The notes under the pieces: generated by a model | Seen by the model: only the letters and a program-made list of their open reading frames with translations | What the model was told of the DNA's origin: nothing | Databases searched by the model: none | Made by a program: the position numbers and the translations under genes | In this document: positions 27,121 through 37,310 of the stretch, piece by piece | How positions within the stretch are numbered: the first letter of the stretch is position 1 | How the letters are laid out: every line of letters starts with the position of its first letter | NCBI RefSeq assembly: GCF_947501225.1 | Contig: NZ_CANMUW010000002.1 | Span: forward strand, 124,001 to 188,000 | DNA: 64,000 nt | Source: an uncultured Shewanella sp. | GTDB taxonomy: Bacteria > Pseudomonadota > Gammaproteobacteria > Enterobacterales > Shewanellaceae | Direction: 5' to 3'

Positions 27121-29034
27121 CTATGAGAAATCTTCCAGATAGGTATAACCCTTCAGACCAAGTTGTAACTCTTCGAGAATATTGGCTCTCTCGCTCTCTT
27201 GAATATGCTTATTCACCAGCTCTTCATAGGTCCGCATAAAGGACACGGCATCGAGATTGACATACCTGAGTACATCCGCCACCGTATCACCCGCCAACAC
27301 AGACTCAATGTTAGTTCTGCCATTTTCATCGAGGCGCACTACCGCCGAGTTAGTGTCCCCGAACAGGTTATGCATATCTCCCAGGATCTCCTGATAGGCA
27401 CCAACGAGGAAGAAACCTATCAGATAGGGACTCTCCGCACTCCACGCAGGTACAGGTATCGTGGTTTCAATTCCCTGGCCATCAACATACTGATCTATGG
27501 TGCCATCCGAGTCACAGGTAATATCGAGCATAACAGCACGACGTTCCGGTGCCTTATCCAATCCTGACAGCGGCATAACAGGGAACACCTGATCTATCCC
27601 CCACGCATCCGGCAGTGACTGGAACAGCGAGAAATTAACAAAAAACTTATCGGCTAACTTTTCGTTTAACTCATCGATAATAGGCCTGTGGAAACGATAC
27701 TTAGGGCTCATCACGTCACGAAGCTCATGACAGACCCTGAGGTTCACCTGCTCTGCCCATGCTCTGTCGGACAGGCTAAGTTGGCCTAAGGCAAACAGAG
27801 AGTGCACCTCACTCAGATCGCTCTGACAATCGTGATAGATCTCGATCAAGGCGCGCTGATCCGCGCGGCCGCTGACCTCACTCCAGGACTTCCACATATT
27901 GTGAAGCAGCTGCGGAGCACCGTTTTCAGGCGGCTGAATCACTTCCGGCTTATAGGCCTCGGTACCGATAACATCGGTGATAAGTACCGCATGGTGTGCC
28001 GTCAGGAAGCGCCCCGACTCAGAGATAATTCTCGGCATCGGCTCCTGATATTCATTACACAGGTCGGTAAGCACACTGACGATATTGTTGGCATACTCGG
28101 TCAATCCATAGTTCATCGAGTTGGAGCTTTGGCTCCGGGTACCATCATAATCGACAGCCAGACCACCACCGACGTCGAAACACTTAACATTAGCACCGAG
28201 TTTTTGCAGCTCACAATAGAAACGCCCGGCTTCACTCACCCCTTGTCGAATATCCCTGATATTGGCAATCTGAGAACCCAGGTGAAAATGCAATAGCTGC
28301 AACGAATCCAGCATCTGCTCCTGCTTCAACGAATCGATAACGGTGAGCACCTGTGATGCAGACAGACCAAATTTGGATTTCTCTCCACCACTGGCCTGCC
28401 ACTTACCCTTACCCTGAAATGCCAGGCGTACCCGACAACCCAGCCTGGGCGTAACCCCTATCTTTTTGGCCTCTTCGAGGATAATCTTAAGCTCGGACAG
28501 TTTTTCCAGCACGATATAAACTTTATGGCCTAACTTTTCACCGATCAGGGCCAGACGAATATATTCGACATCCTTATAACCATTACAGATGATCACCGAG
28601 CTGGCTTTTTGAGCCATAGCAAGCACAGCCATCAACTCCGGCTTGCTACCCGCTTCGAGCCCCAGTTGCGGCACCTCTTTGGAAACCTGACTGGCAAGGA
28701 TCTCCTCAACCACCGTCTGCTGTTGATTGACCTTGATTGGATATACAAGGAGATAATCGGCCTGATACTGATACTTTTGAATCGCCTGGTTAAACGCCTG
28801 ACAGACACTGTTGACTCTGTGATGTAAGATCTGGGGAAACCTTAGCAGCACCGGCAAGGCAACGCCTGACTTGACCATATCCTTGGCAAGCTCATTGAGC
28901 CCTATACTGTATTCAGGGTGTGAAGGATCGGGAGAAACGGTAACCTCTCCGCTGTCACTAATCCCATAGAGCCCCTGACTCCAATAATTAACGTTGTACC
29001 CGGTGCGGGCATCATTAATAGACCAATCACTCAT
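27121..29034 (-). CDS. speA: Biosynthetic arginine decarboxylase
   Basis: A PLP enzyme converting arginine to agmatine, the first step to putrescine through SpeB. The 637-residue protein has the fold-III (alanine racemase-like) barrel: [18 protein letters not shown] with the PLP-binding Lys, [19 protein letters not shown], and [15 protein letters not shown]. The second active-site element [13 protein letters not shown] near residue 525 supplies the catalytic Cys/Asp region. The length agrees with E. coli SpeA (about 658) allowing for the shorter N-terminus. AGG lies about ten bases before ATG. It is first in the speA / AdoMet decarboxylase / speB set; the gaps (55 and 31 bases) are compatible with one transcript. 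Confidence 0.97.
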   Translation of the reverse strand: MSDWSINDARTGYNVNYWSQGLYGISDSGEVTVSPDPSHPEYSIGLNELAKDMVKSGVALPVLLRFPQILHHRVNSVCQAFNQAIQKYQYQADYLLVYPIKVNQQQTVVEEILASQVSKEVPQLGLEAGSKPELMAVLAMAQKASSVIICNGYKDVEYIRLALIGEKLGHKVYIVLEKLSELKIILEEAKKIGVTPRLGCRVRLAFQGKGKWQASGGEKSKFGLSASQVLTVIDSLKQEQMLDSLQLLHFHLGSQIANIRDIRQGVSEAGRFYCELQKLGANVKCFDVGGGLAVDYDGTRSQSSNSMNYGLTEYANNIVSVLTDLCNEYQEPMPRIISESGRFLTAHHAVLITDVIGTEAYKPEVIQPPENGAPQLLHNMWKSWSEVSGRADQRALIEIYHDCQSDLSEVHSLFALGQLSLSDRAWAEQVNLRVCHELRDVMSPKYRFHRPIIDELNEKLADKFFVNFSLFQSLPDAWGIDQVFPVMPLSGLDKAPERRAVMLDITCDSDGTIDQYVDGQGIETTIPVPAWSAESPYLIGFFLVGAYQEILGDMHNLFGDTNSAVVRLDENGRTNIESVLAGDTVADVLRYVNLDAVSFMRTYEELVNKHIQESERANILEELQLGLKGYTYLEDFS

Positions 29035-29469
29035 ATTCTTTAAACCTGTATATAAGCCAGATAAGTGAGTATCGTATTCGATTATCGATACTGTTTTTCA
29101 TACAAAATTAGGAGATCCATTCGTCTGCTGGCGAAGTCGTAAACTTATCTTAAACCAGTTAACATGTAATGAAACATAATTATATCAGTTTAAATCAGTC
29201 TGCCATTATAGTCTTAAATGGAGATAACCAAATCAAAGGAGCGCGATTAGACACCTCAAACAACTATTTTGCAAGTAATTACATCACATAATTTTTGCCA
29301 TTGTTTGTAACCGATATCAAGCCGGATCACCACGAATGTCCGCCAAAGCACTTTGCACGGGTAAATTTCACCCAATTAGTCCCCTCTGATCCAAATCACT
29401 TACAGATTAATGGCTCACTTTCCACTATAATCAGCAGCCATAGATATATCGTAAGCAATTGAGAACTCC
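29035..29469. other. Divergent promoter region, speA and S1-domain gene
   Basis: AT-rich with no gene. On the minus strand two TATAAT-like boxes lie about 145-175 bases upstream of speA (GACTATAATGG near 29208 and GATATAATTATG near 29178). On the plus strand TATAAT at 29426-29431 is placed to serve the gene at 29470. A 435-base spacer suggests a long speA leader; no riboswitch was recognised. Confidence 0.5.
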
Positions 29470-30303
29470 ATGATACAGATAGGCAAAACCAGTACACTCG
29501 AAGTCGTCAAGCAGGTTGATTTTGGTGTTTATTTAAATGCTCATGAACTCGGGCAGGTGCTACTGCCGACGAAAGTCATGCCTAAAGAGTGCAATGTAGG
29601 CGATAAAGTCGAGGTTTTTCTCTATCTGGACTCTGACGATATGGTCATTGCAACGACACGTAAACCACTGGCAGAAGTCGGTCAATTCGCCTACCTCAAA
29701 GCCGTCTCGACAGGCCCCTATGGTGCTTTTCTTGATTGGGGGCTGGAAAAAGATCTTCTGCTCCCCTTCGGTGAGCAACACAGAGAGATCCAGGAGGGTA
29801 AATCTTATCTGGTTTATATCTATACCAGCCACGTCGATGAACGTATCGTTGCATCATCGAAGATTGATAAGTTCCTCGATAAGACGCCGCCTCCGTACCA
29901 CAAAGGTGAAGAGGTTAACCTCATTATCGGTGGCACGACAGATCTTGGCTATAAGGCCATTATCAACCACAGCCACTGGGGCGTGATCTTCAAAAACGAA
30001 GTTTACCGCCGACTCAGTTTCGGGCAAAAACTCAAAGGCTACATTAAACAGGTTCGCGGTGATGATAAGATCGACCTTCTACTTCAGAAAGGGGTCAAAC
30101 AGGAGCTCGATAAACACGCCAACACCATTATGATCAAGCTTAAACAGGCGGGCGGCTTTCTGCCGTTAAATGATAAAACTGATGCGGACACCATCTATGC
30201 AACCCTGTCGATGAGTAAAAAGGCCTTTAAGAAGAGTATCGGCGGTTTATATAAAAAAGAGCAGATAACTATCTCTCCTGACGGAATACGTTTAGTGAAA
30301 TAA
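29470..30303 (+). CDS. CvfB/YitL-like S1 RNA-binding protein
   Basis: A 277-residue protein of the CvfB family: three S1-like OB-fold domains and a C-terminal winged helix. The first starts IGKTSTLEVVKQVDFGVYL, the second is FAYLKAVSTGPYGAFLDWGL with LLLPFGEQ, the third GYKAIINHSHWGVIFKNEVY, and the winged helix ends in ATLSMSKKAFKKSIGGLYKK. These domains bind RNA; a Staphylococcus member affects virulence gene expression, while the gammaproteobacterial role is unknown. It is monocistronic with its own -10 box and a very strong terminator. Confidence 0.9.
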   Translation: MIQIGKTSTLEVVKQVDFGVYLNAHELGQVLLPTKVMPKECNVGDKVEVFLYLDSDDMVIATTRKPLAEVGQFAYLKAVSTGPYGAFLDWGLEKDLLLPFGEQHREIQEGKSYLVYIYTSHVDERIVASSKIDKFLDKTPPPYHKGEEVNLIIGGTTDLGYKAIINHSHWGVIFKNEVYRRLSFGQKLKGYIKQVRGDDKIDLLLQKGVKQELDKHANTIMIKLKQAGGFLPLNDKTDADTIYATLSMSKKAFKKSIGGLYKKEQITISPDGIRLVK

Positions 30304-30373
30304 CTCATCATTTCATAGAATTTGACTAGTTATCGAACACTAATGAGCTAACTTACTGCAAGGCTCTTTGCTT

Positions 30374-30412
30374 AAAAGCATGACTCTGTTATAACAAAGT
30401 CATGCTTTTTTT
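30374..30412 (+). terminator. Terminator after CvfB-like gene
   Basis: AAAAGCATGACT pairs with AGTCATGCTTTT around a 12-base loop and is followed by a T-run. It ends about 15 bases before yceH. Confidence 0.88.
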
Positions 30413-30426
30413 ATGAGTATCACAAC

Positions 30427-31092
30427 ATGAAACTATCGCTCCATGAAGCAAGAGTTATCGGCTGCCTTTTAGAGAAAGAGGTCACCACTCCGGAACAGTA
30501 TCCTCTCTCATTGAACGCCCTGACACTCGCCTGTAATCAAAAGTCCAGCCGTGATCCGGTTCTCTCCATGACTGAGACCGAAACCCAGATGGCTATCGAC
30601 TCCCTGATGAAGAGACGCCTGGTTACGGATCAAAGTGGTTTTGGTTCCAGAGTCGTCAAATATAAGCACAGGTTCTGCAACACCGAATTCAGCGATCTGC
30701 AACTCAGCTCGGCCCAATATGCGCTGGTATGCCTCTTGCTACTCCGTGGGCCACAAACACCGGGAGAGCTGAGAACCAGGAGTAACAGATTACATAACTT
30801 CGAAGATGTAGCCTCAGTGGAGAGTACCTTGCTCACCTTGACGCAAGCCGACCCCGCAATCGTCCACCAGCTCGCAAGAGAGCCTGGAAAAAGAGACTCT
30901 CGCTACGAAGAGTTGCTTTCAGAGCAGAGCAAGGGAGCCCCGGCCCCCATGGCGCAACATTCGCCTGAGCATAGCGATAACACTCAGCGACATGAAAGTA
31001 GTGACGAAGTGGAAAAGCTATCGGCCAGAGTAACGCTGCTGGAGAAAGAGGTCACTATGCTCAAAGAAGCACTGCACGAACTACTTAACTGA
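30427..31092 (+). CDS. yceH: YceH (UPF0502/DUF480) protein
   Basis: A 221-residue cytoplasmic protein with two winged-helix-like repeats: [20 protein letters not shown] with [20 protein letters not shown], and [20 protein letters not shown] with [20 protein letters not shown]. The second ends [19 protein letters not shown]-terminal coiled coil ([20 protein letters not shown]) may mediate oligomerisation. The fold suggests DNA binding, but no target is known. ATG is close after the preceding terminator; no strong ribosome site is seen (ATCACAAC precedes it). The length is typical. Confidence 0.93.
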   Translation: MKLSLHEARVIGCLLEKEVTTPEQYPLSLNALTLACNQKSSRDPVLSMTETETQMAIDSLMKRRLVTDQSGFGSRVVKYKHRFCNTEFSDLQLSSAQYALVCLLLLRGPQTPGELRTRSNRLHNFEDVASVESTLLTLTQADPAIVHQLAREPGKRDSRYEELLSEQSKGAPAPMAQHSPEHSDNTQRHESSDEVEKLSARVTLLEKEVTMLKEALHELLN

Positions 31093-31233
31093 TACCGACA
31101 ACACACGATTCATATCGAAACAATCAGTTACGAATCATGCCACTTAGAGTACCATTGAGTTAAACACAGAGGTACTCTAGGGTGTTATTGTACCTACCTG
31201 ACTCATCGGAATAGCAAATCAAAAGGGATCACA

Positions 31234-32070
31234 TTGGAACCTAACACTGAATCCGGCCTGGTGCGTAATACGCTCATACTGGCCAAATTTGAACTGAGAA
31301 AACTCCTGTTTAACCCCAGAGGAGTTATCGCTCTGGTTGCCTTCTCCCTCGTATGGTTACTACTGCTGCTATATCCTATCCGCAGTGCCTCTAACTTCCT
31401 GCTCAGTCCCGAGTTCAGGCAACTTATTGCGGGCATTTTCGGTGAAGAGTCCATAAGTGAGTTATTTCAGTGGCAGGTCGCCGAAATGGCAATTCTTTGG
31501 ATATCGGCGCTCTATATCTTCCCTCTGTTCAGTATATTTGTCTCTGCGGATCAATTTGCTTCCGACAGGCACAGAGGCACCTTCCGTTTTCTGACCCTCA
31601 GAACCGGGAGGGACAGCTTATTTCTCGGTCGGTATATCGGCCATATGCTGATCCAGTCTCTGCTGCTGCTGTTTACCATCCTGGCTACGGTGATCCTCGC
31701 CATGTCCCGTGACACGGCGCTGCTTCTGCCGGCACTCAGTTCTGGACTTCTCGTCTTTATCAACATGTTCATCATTCTGACCCCGTTTACTGCATTGATG
31801 GCTATTCTCTCCCTCTATGCAAACTCGGCCAGACAGGCGACTATCTATGCCATCCTGCTTTGGGCGATCAGCGCAATCGTGCTGGCAATCATCAACAACT
31901 ATATCCCTTCACTGGCCGGATTGCTCCACTGGACCTTGCCGGGTGCGCAGCTTAGTTTAATGATCAATACACAGGGGATGGGCAGTTTTATCTACGCACC
32001 AATTCCGGTTATTCAGGCGCTGGTTCTCCTGTTCATCGGTAGAACTTACATGAAGAGGAGTTCACTATGA
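31234..32070 (+). CDS. ABC transporter permease (ABC-2 type)
   Basis: A 278-residue integral membrane protein with six hydrophobic segments in ABC-2 style: ALVAFSLVWLLLLLYPI near 30, AEMAILWISALYIFPLFSIF near 85, LIQSLLLLFTILATVILAMS near 140, SSGLLVFINMFIILTPFTAL, TIYAILLWAISAIVLAII and the last near the C-terminus. The cytoplasmic loop ASDRHRGTFRFLTLRTGR fits the NosY/GldF-like group, in which the loop couples to the ATPase. It starts with TTG (AAAGGG eight bases upstream). It overlaps the ATPase gene by four bases (ATGA). Substrate is unknown. Confidence 0.85.
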   Translation: MEPNTESGLVRNTLILAKFELRKLLFNPRGVIALVAFSLVWLLLLLYPIRSASNFLLSPEFRQLIAGIFGEESISELFQWQVAEMAILWISALYIFPLFSIFVSADQFASDRHRGTFRFLTLRTGRDSLFLGRYIGHMLIQSLLLLFTILATVILAMSRDTALLLPALSSGLLVFINMFIILTPFTALMAILSLYANSARQATIYAILLWAISAIVLAIINNYIPSLAGLLHWTLPGAQLSLMINTQGMGSFIYAPIPVIQALVLLFIGRTYMKRSSL

Positions 32071-32966
32071 GCCTGATAAAATGTGACTCGTTAAGTAAGT
32101 CCTATGGCAGCAAACTGGCCCTGGACAGCGTCTCTATTGAGCTCAAAGCCGGAGCACCGGTCGCATTGGTAGGACCCAACGGTGCCGGTAAAACCACACT
32201 GTTCAGCCTACTGTGTGGCTACCTGCTCCCAAGCGCCGGCTCGGTGACGATTATGGGGGAAAAACCCGGCAGCACAAAGCTGCTTGGTCAGGTGGCATCT
32301 CTGCCTCAGGATGCCACACTGGATCCGAATCTGAGCCTGCTCACTCAATTCACCCTGTTTGGTACACTACAGGGGCTGTCAACCAAGCAGGCTAAGGCTG
32401 AAAGCCTTAGAGTACTGTCTCTGGTCGATCTTGCCGATGTAGCGCACCAAAAGCCTCACTCCCTGAGTCACGGCATGAGTAAACGTGCATCTATCGCTCA
32501 GGCGCTGATAGGCTCCCCTAAGCTGGTCTTGTTAGATGAGCCGACGGCGGGTCTGGACCCGGCTAATGCGAAAGTGATAAGAGAGCTGGTAAGATCCCTC
32601 AGTGGCAATATCACTTTCGTTATCAGTTCTCACAATCTTGATGAACTTGAAAAGTTGTGCGATCAGGTACTCTACCTGGATATGGGGAAGTTAGGCCAGT
32701 CAGTCTCAATACAGGAAAACATGACCGACGAATACCTGACTATCTCTATGCTGGAGTGTGAACAGGAGCAGTTTATTGCGGCCGTCGAAGCCCTTAAGGG
32801 GATCAAGAGTGTTACCAGGAAGCAGGAGAATGAGTTTTCAATCCACTACAGCGCCGAGGCCATCCGTGATTTAGAGGTACAGCTCTTCACCCTTCTATCA
32901 CAAAACGGCTGGAAATATAGGGCGCTGCTGAAAGGCCGAACTCTGGAAGACACACTTTTTTCATAA
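32067..32966 (+). CDS. ABC transporter ATP-binding protein
   Basis: A 299-residue cytoplasmic ATPase with Walker A GPNGAGKTTLFSLLC, Q-loop region VASLPQDATLDPNL, signature LSHGMSKRASIAQAL (slightly off LSGGQ), Walker B LVLLDEPTAGLDP and switch His SSHNLDEL. The C-terminal ~80 residues (EYLTISMLECEQEQFIAAVE onward) form the accessory domain common to exporters of the CcmA/GldA/NatA group. Its start overlaps the permease stop, so the two are translated together as a two-gene exporter. The substrate cannot be inferred from the neighbours. Confidence 0.92.
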   Translation: MSLIKCDSLSKSYGSKLALDSVSIELKAGAPVALVGPNGAGKTTLFSLLCGYLLPSAGSVTIMGEKPGSTKLLGQVASLPQDATLDPNLSLLTQFTLFGTLQGLSTKQAKAESLRVLSLVDLADVAHQKPHSLSHGMSKRASIAQALIGSPKLVLLDEPTAGLDPANAKVIRELVRSLSGNITFVISSHNLDELEKLCDQVLYLDMGKLGQSVSIQENMTDEYLTISMLECEQEQFIAAVEALKGIKSVTRKQENEFSIHYSAEAIRDLEVQLFTLLSQNGWKYRALLKGRTLEDTLFS

Positions 32967-32990
32967 GGCTTTCGCCCAATCGAAACCACC

Positions 32991-33017
32991 CCAGGCAGCA
33001 CACTCTGTGCCGCCTGG
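32991..33017 (+). terminator. Strong hairpin after ABC operon
   Basis: CCAGGC-A-GCACA-CTC-TGTGC-C-GCCTGG, an 11-bp stem with one mismatch, begins 24 bases after the ATPase stop. It lacks a T-run, so it may stabilise the mRNA 3' end or act as a weak terminator. Confidence 0.5.
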
Positions 33018-33246
33018 CGACTCGGCTATACCAGCCCCTCTTCAGTCCTCACTTATCATGGCCCCATAAAGTACAGCCGAAACAGATAAAATTACGGGGG
33101 TATCTGATAAGCAAGGTTCTCACCTTGGTTAACCGAGCGCATTACAGAGCCGAGAACGATAAGCCCGGCGACAGCGAACCCTAAGAGCAGTAATACAGCA
33201 GGACACTTGTCATTGCCGCCTGAGCTGAAAATTTTTCTACAGATAC

Positions 33247-33276
33247 AAAAAAGAGCTGCGATAAATCGCAGCTCTT
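33247..33276 (-). terminator. Terminator of cold-shock gene
   Basis: On the minus strand AAGAGCTGCGAT-TT-ATCGCAGCTCTT is a perfect 12-bp stem ending in a T-run. It lies about 45 bases after the csp stop. Confidence 0.9.
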
Positions 33277-33320
33277 AAGAATTCTTTTGGACTAGCTAGA
33301 CGCTAATCAAAGGCATAAGC

Positions 33321-33527
33321 TTAAACGACAGTTACGTTCTCAGCTTGTGGACCTTTCTGACCTTGAGTCACAGTGAATTGAACTTTCTGACCTTCGTCAA
33401 GAGTTTTGAAACCGTCAGAGTTGATTGCACGGAAGTGAACAAAAACGTCTGGACCAGACTCTTGCTCGATAAATCCAAAACCTTTGTCAGAGTTGAACCA
33501 CTTAACAACGCCAGTAACTTGAGACAT
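33321..33527 (-). CDS. Cold-shock-domain protein (Csp family)
   Basis: A 68-residue single-domain RNA/ssDNA chaperone. RNP1 is KGFGFIEQE and RNP2 [18 protein letters not shown] begins the domain and [16 protein letters not shown] ends it. Compared with typical Csp members it has the standard length and conserved aromatic residues. The 5' region upstream (33528-33826) is about 300 bases to the next gene and is AT-rich, which would allow the long leader typical of cold-inducible csp genes, but no cold-box was identified. Which Csp paralogue it is cannot be decided. Confidence 0.96.
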   Translation of the reverse strand: MSQVTGVVKWFNSDKGFGFIEQESGPDVFVHFRAINSDGFKTLDEGQKVQFTVTQGQKGPQAENVTVV

Positions 33528-33826
33528 GATATAAATCCTGTAACTTAAATAAAATATAGCCTAAACGGCAGTAGAGCTTGAAAATGCCGGTATTACTTAT
33601 GTTAGCAGGACGAACAATTCGTATTGGAACATAAAATAAATGCAACCTTCGAGCTGCAACTACTATAAATCATTCTCTGCTCATGTCAACAATCAAATCG
33701 ACAGAAAAATCATCTTTTCGCTTTGTTATCTGTCGCTTGGTTTTAATCAGCAGATGTAAAAATGGTGTAAAAACACTAAAAACAGGCGCTTGTTCACTTA
33801 TTGGTCACACATACCAATTTTTTTAA

Positions 33827-34642
33827 TTAAATGGCTTGAAAAACCTCAATTTTGAAATCTAATTCACATTTGAGTCCATTTTTTACCAGTTTGGCTTTCT
33901 GTTCGTCGGTCAATTTCCAGCTATATGGCGTCATGTTAAGAAAATGAGTAATATCCATCTCATCGCTGAGCAGCAGTTCTGACTCCAAATTTTCCCTGTG
34001 AAGCAACTCAAATCCCTGGATCTGACTACTCTCGGTTATATGGGGTGTCGGCTTGTCATATATCAGCTTTTTAAGTGCAAAATGGTGGTTCTTTCCAGCC
34101 GAGGCCGTGATCAATATGCTACCCGCCTTTGCCACCCGTCTTAGCTCTTCATCTAATGAGGGCGCATAGATACGCATCATCAGATCGAAACTCTCATCGG
34201 CAAACGGCATCTCAAAGGCGCTCGCGACACAAAAACTGATCTCTGAATATCTTTTCGACGCATACTTCAACGCCGACTTGGAGATATCCAGCCCCTGCAA
34301 CGAGAATTTGTGCTCCTGAGACATCACGTCATGAAGTCGATGGCTGTAATACCCTTCACCACAACCAATATCCAACCCTGTGGCCGCAGCAGGAGCATGT
34401 TGCCGCGCTAACTCATTGACCCGGTCGCTGAGCAGTTGATAGTGGCCCTTATTGAGAAACTCTCTACGGGCAAACATCATCTCCTTGTTATCGCCAGGAT
34501 CTTTAGAGCGTTTTTTCTGCACAGGCAGTAAATTTACATAACCCTCTTTGGCGCAATCGAACCTGTGGTTGTCCGGACAACACCAGGTTCTCTCTTTCAG
34601 CATCAAAGCTTGTTTACATAGGGGACAACGATATTTCATCAT
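33827..34642 (-). CDS. rlmA: 23S rRNA (guanine-N1) methyltransferase RlmA
   Basis: A 271-residue AdoMet-dependent enzyme that methylates G745 of 23S rRNA in E. coli numbering. It begins with the zinc-binding region YRCPLCKQALM with C5/C8 and WCCPDNHRFDCAKEGYVNLL (Cys and His ligands), followed by a Rossmann methyltransferase domain: TGLDIGCGEGYYSHRL (AdoMet), LQGLDISKSALKYASKRY and FADESFDLMMRIYAP. The length fits RlmA. Two ATGs occur in tandem with GGAAAT before them. It lies about 20 bases after the downstream end of a gene of unknown function on the same strand, so the two may be co-transcribed. Confidence 0.92.
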   Translation of the reverse strand: MMKYRCPLCKQALMLKERTWCCPDNHRFDCAKEGYVNLLPVQKKRSKDPGDNKEMMFARREFLNKGHYQLLSDRVNELARQHAPAAATGLDIGCGEGYYSHRLHDVMSQEHKFSLQGLDISKSALKYASKRYSEISFCVASAFEMPFADESFDLMMRIYAPSLDEELRRVAKAGSILITASAGKNHHFALKKLIYDKPTPHITESSQIQGFELLHRENLESELLLSDEMDITHFLNMTPYSWKLTDEQKAKLVKNGLKCELDFKIEVFQAI

Positions 34643-34662
34643 ATTTCCGTTGGTTTATCTGA

Positions 34663-35484
34663 TTACTCTTCATCAACAATCAACTGTTCAACCATCTCAT
34701 TGACAGCCGGGGTCGATAACAGTTTATAAAACTCCAGCTTTCGTGCCTGAGCTTCACTCTTCGAAGCTTGGTTAGCCGAGTACTGCCAACTTACCCGCTC
34801 AACAGATTGATTATAGCTTCGTGAGAGCCACTGCTTCTTTCTTAACAGCTGCGCATCCAGTTTAGTCACCTCACCACTGAGCTCAGGGTGACGACTCACA
34901 AGCTCACTGCGGCTAAAAGCAGTAAGGTCACCTCTGACAACCTCTAGCTCACTTATCTCCAGCAGTAGCTGCTCGGTCGTCGAGTCATGTTGTACCGCCC
35001 TGGCTACCAGAGCCTTAGCCTGCTGGAGTTCCCGGGGGCCATGAAACAACCGGTTATCTTGCTCTAACGCGACAATTTGCCACATCCGTGACTCGGCGAT
35101 AGAAAATTGCGCCCGGTTGTCGAACGCGACGTCGATAAACAGCCCCTCTCTAAGCTGGCGGGCACACATAGACGGCGAGGTACCTAATGCACTAAAGAGC
35201 CGCCAACCTTGCCCTACTCCTCTGTCAAGGGTACCTGTGTCGCCATCGAAAACCGATGTAAGCTCCACAGAGGAAGGTTCTACCACGACAGAGAGAAAAG
35301 GATGCAGCCGCACCATAACAGACAGCGCATCTTTGGCGACAGAGACAATGATAAACTCGCCGATGTGACCGTTAATGGCTTGCAACAAGCTAAAATCGCT
35401 CGTGCTTTCGTGTAAGGTAACAATCAATCTGGAGTGATGATCTAGCGTTAAAATTTCAGGCTGTGTCAGCAGGGGTTCAAACAT
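34663..35484 (-). CDS. Conserved-looking protein of unknown function
   Basis: A 273-residue soluble protein without signal or membrane segment and with no family I recognise. The N-terminal half (1-150) is mixed alpha/beta (ILTLDHHSRLIVTLHESTSD, HIGEFIIVSVAKDALSVMVR, LHPFLSVVVEPSSVELTSVF). The C-terminal half is largely helical, with likely coiled coil at about 175-215 (EQLLLEISELEVVRGDLTAF). It is upstream of rlmA on the same strand with a 20-base gap, so an operon is likely, which might hint at an RNA-related role, but that is weak. The divergent neighbour is sbcB across about 320 bases. Confidence 0.65.
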   Translation of the reverse strand: MFEPLLTQPEILTLDHHSRLIVTLHESTSDFSLLQAINGHIGEFIIVSVAKDALSVMVRLHPFLSVVVEPSSVELTSVFDGDTGTLDRGVGQGWRLFSALGTSPSMCARQLREGLFIDVAFDNRAQFSIAESRMWQIVALEQDNRLFHGPRELQQAKALVARAVQHDSTTEQLLLEISELEVVRGDLTAFSRSELVSRHPELSGEVTKLDAQLLRKKQWLSRSYNQSVERVSWQYSANQASKSEAQARKLEFYKLLSTPAVNEMVEQLIVDEE

Positions 35485-35801
35485 AGTACAACACCTCTAT
35501 TGGGGGAGGGATTGTACATGGCTTACTCTATTTGTTCCAGCATTCTAACTGGTTAAGATTAAACCATTTATCCAATTGCTGAGATTTGTGATCACACATG
35601 CCTCTCACTATGAGACCACACTCCATAGGCCCACCACCTGAATCAGGGGGAAAAGAGTAACAGCTGTGCTCTTCCCGGGGCAATAATTAAGCTATCGGCA
35701 GCCGGAGTGATAACAGACAGCTCCTTAACCGCTACATTAAGGACAAAACGATATACACAGTGCTATGATTAGCCGCAACCATATTCCAAAAAATATTACC
35801 T
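35485..35801. other. Divergent promoter region for sbcB
   Basis: An extended -10 box TGCTATGAT (TATGAT at 35764-35769) lies about 33 bases before the sbcB start and is the likely sbcB promoter; the -35 is weak. Nothing else beyond small inverted repeats is seen. Confidence 0.5.
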
Positions 35802-37214
35802 ATGTCTCCCAGCAATACCCCAAGCATCTTCTGGCACGATTATGAAACTTTCGGTGCCAATCCGGCTAAAGACCGTCCTTCACAATTTGCAGGGATCCGT
35901 ACCGATATGGATCTGAATATTATTGGCGATCCGGTGACCTTTTATTGCAAGCTAGCGAATGATTATCTTCCCTCCCCCGAGGCCATATTAATCACAGGTA
36001 TCACTCCGCAGTTAGCAAACCTGAAAGGGGTTCCCGAGGCCGAATTTATGGCCAAGGTACATCAGCTTTTCAGTCAGGCTAATACCTGTGTTGCCGGCTA
36101 TAACTCCATTCGCTTCGATGATGAGGTCTCCCGCTACGGATTTTACCGAAATTTTTATGATCCCTACGCCAGAGAGTGGCAACAGGGCAACTCACGTTGG
36201 GATATCATAGATCTGGTCAGGGCCTGTTATGCATTCAGACCCGACGGAATCGAATGGCCGGTAAAAGAGGATGGCTCACCCAGTTTTAAGCTGGAGCATT
36301 TGACCCAGGCCAACGGCCTGAGTCATGAAAAAGCACACGATGCAATGTCAGATGTTTATGCCACCATAGATATGGCTAAACTGATAAAGCAAAAGCAACC
36401 TAAACTGTTCGACTATTACTTTAACCTAAGGCGAAAACAGGAGGCCTCTAAGCTCATCGATGTGCTTAATATGCAACCTCTCGTCCATGTCAGCTCGAAG
36501 ATCAGTTCGCTTCACGGTTGCACCACTATCATTGCGCCTGTCGCGCATCACTCGACCAATAAAAATGCCATCATCTGTGTCAACTTAGCCATGGATATCT
36601 CACCGCTTATCGAGCTCAGCGTCGAGCAGATCAGAGAGCGCATGTATACGCCCAGAGCGGATCTGGCAGAAGATGAACTTCCCATCAGCGTTAAGCAGAT
36701 ACATATCAATAAATGCCCCTTCATCGCTTCGGCAAAGACCCTCAGTGATGAAAATGCCGAGCGACTCAATATCGATAAGGCTTTTGCCAGAGAGCAATTT
36801 AAGCGCTTAAAGCAACACCCTGAGCTGAGAGAGAAGTTAGTGGCACTCTTCGATGTGGAGTATGAATCCGCGTCGACGGATCCGGATCTACAGCTATATA
36901 GCGGTGGTTTTTTCAGCTCCGCCGACAAAGAGAAGATGGAGATCATTCGTCACACGGCACCAAAGAACCTTGCGGCGCTCGACCTTGAGTTTGACGATGC
37001 CAGGCTTAAGGAGATGTTATTCAGATACCGTGGCCGTAACTATCCGGAGACATTCGATGAAGCCGAGTCACTGAAATGGAGAGAGTTCTGTCAGAACAGG
37101 CTCAACGATCCTGACTACATGCTGAAGTTGGAAAACCTGGTTAATGAAACCGCGCAAAATGAAGATAAGCAAAAATTACTTACAGCTTTATGTCATTACC
37201 TTAGCAATTTGTAG
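35802..37214 (+). CDS. sbcB: Exodeoxyribonuclease I
   Basis: A 470-residue 3'-to-5' single-strand DNA exonuclease used in mismatch repair and recombination. It starts with the DnaQ-like exonuclease domain: FWHDYETFGANPAKDRPSQF (first acidic pair), GITPQLANLKGVPEAEF, YNSIRFDDEVSRYGFYRNFY and HEKAHDAMSDVYATI (the HD-type third motif). Next come the SH3-like and helical C-terminal domains typical of ExoI. The length matches E. coli (475). The ATG is well placed though its ribosome site is weak. It is probably monocistronic. Confidence 0.97.
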   Translation: MSPSNTPSIFWHDYETFGANPAKDRPSQFAGIRTDMDLNIIGDPVTFYCKLANDYLPSPEAILITGITPQLANLKGVPEAEFMAKVHQLFSQANTCVAGYNSIRFDDEVSRYGFYRNFYDPYAREWQQGNSRWDIIDLVRACYAFRPDGIEWPVKEDGSPSFKLEHLTQANGLSHEKAHDAMSDVYATIDMAKLIKQKQPKLFDYYFNLRRKQEASKLIDVLNMQPLVHVSSKISSLHGCTTIIAPVAHHSTNKNAIICVNLAMDISPLIELSVEQIRERMYTPRADLAEDELPISVKQIHINKCPFIASAKTLSDENAERLNIDKAFAREQFKRLKQHPELREKLVALFDVEYESASTDPDLQLYSGGFFSSADKEKMEIIRHTAPKNLAALDLEFDDARLKEMLFRYRGRNYPETFDEAESLKWREFCQNRLNDPDYMLKLENLVNETAQNEDKQKLLTALCHYLSNL

Positions 37215-37310
37215 GATTTTACTGAGATAAATGGGAGGTAGATCTCATCATCATTGTAAAACGATTACTAAAATGATCTTCATTATCTTAACAATTATAG
37301 GACCACAAAC

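Larger units (their letters stand above)
32967..33320. other. Intergenic region with hairpin, orphan membrane-like frame and csp terminator
   Basis: On the minus strand an open frame ending at 33092 reads GGNDKCPAVLLLLGFAVAGL then IVLGSVMRSVNQGENLAYQI, a plausible single membrane helix. It has no ATG, GTG or TTG start after the csp terminator, so it is left as unassigned. The region also holds the ABC hairpin at its left end and the csp terminator at its right. Confidence 0.45.

Noticed and set aside
29046..29060. CTGTATATAAGCCAG before speA, resembling a LexA box.
   Set aside because: The spacer is nine bases rather than ten, and speA is not an SOS gene; likely chance.
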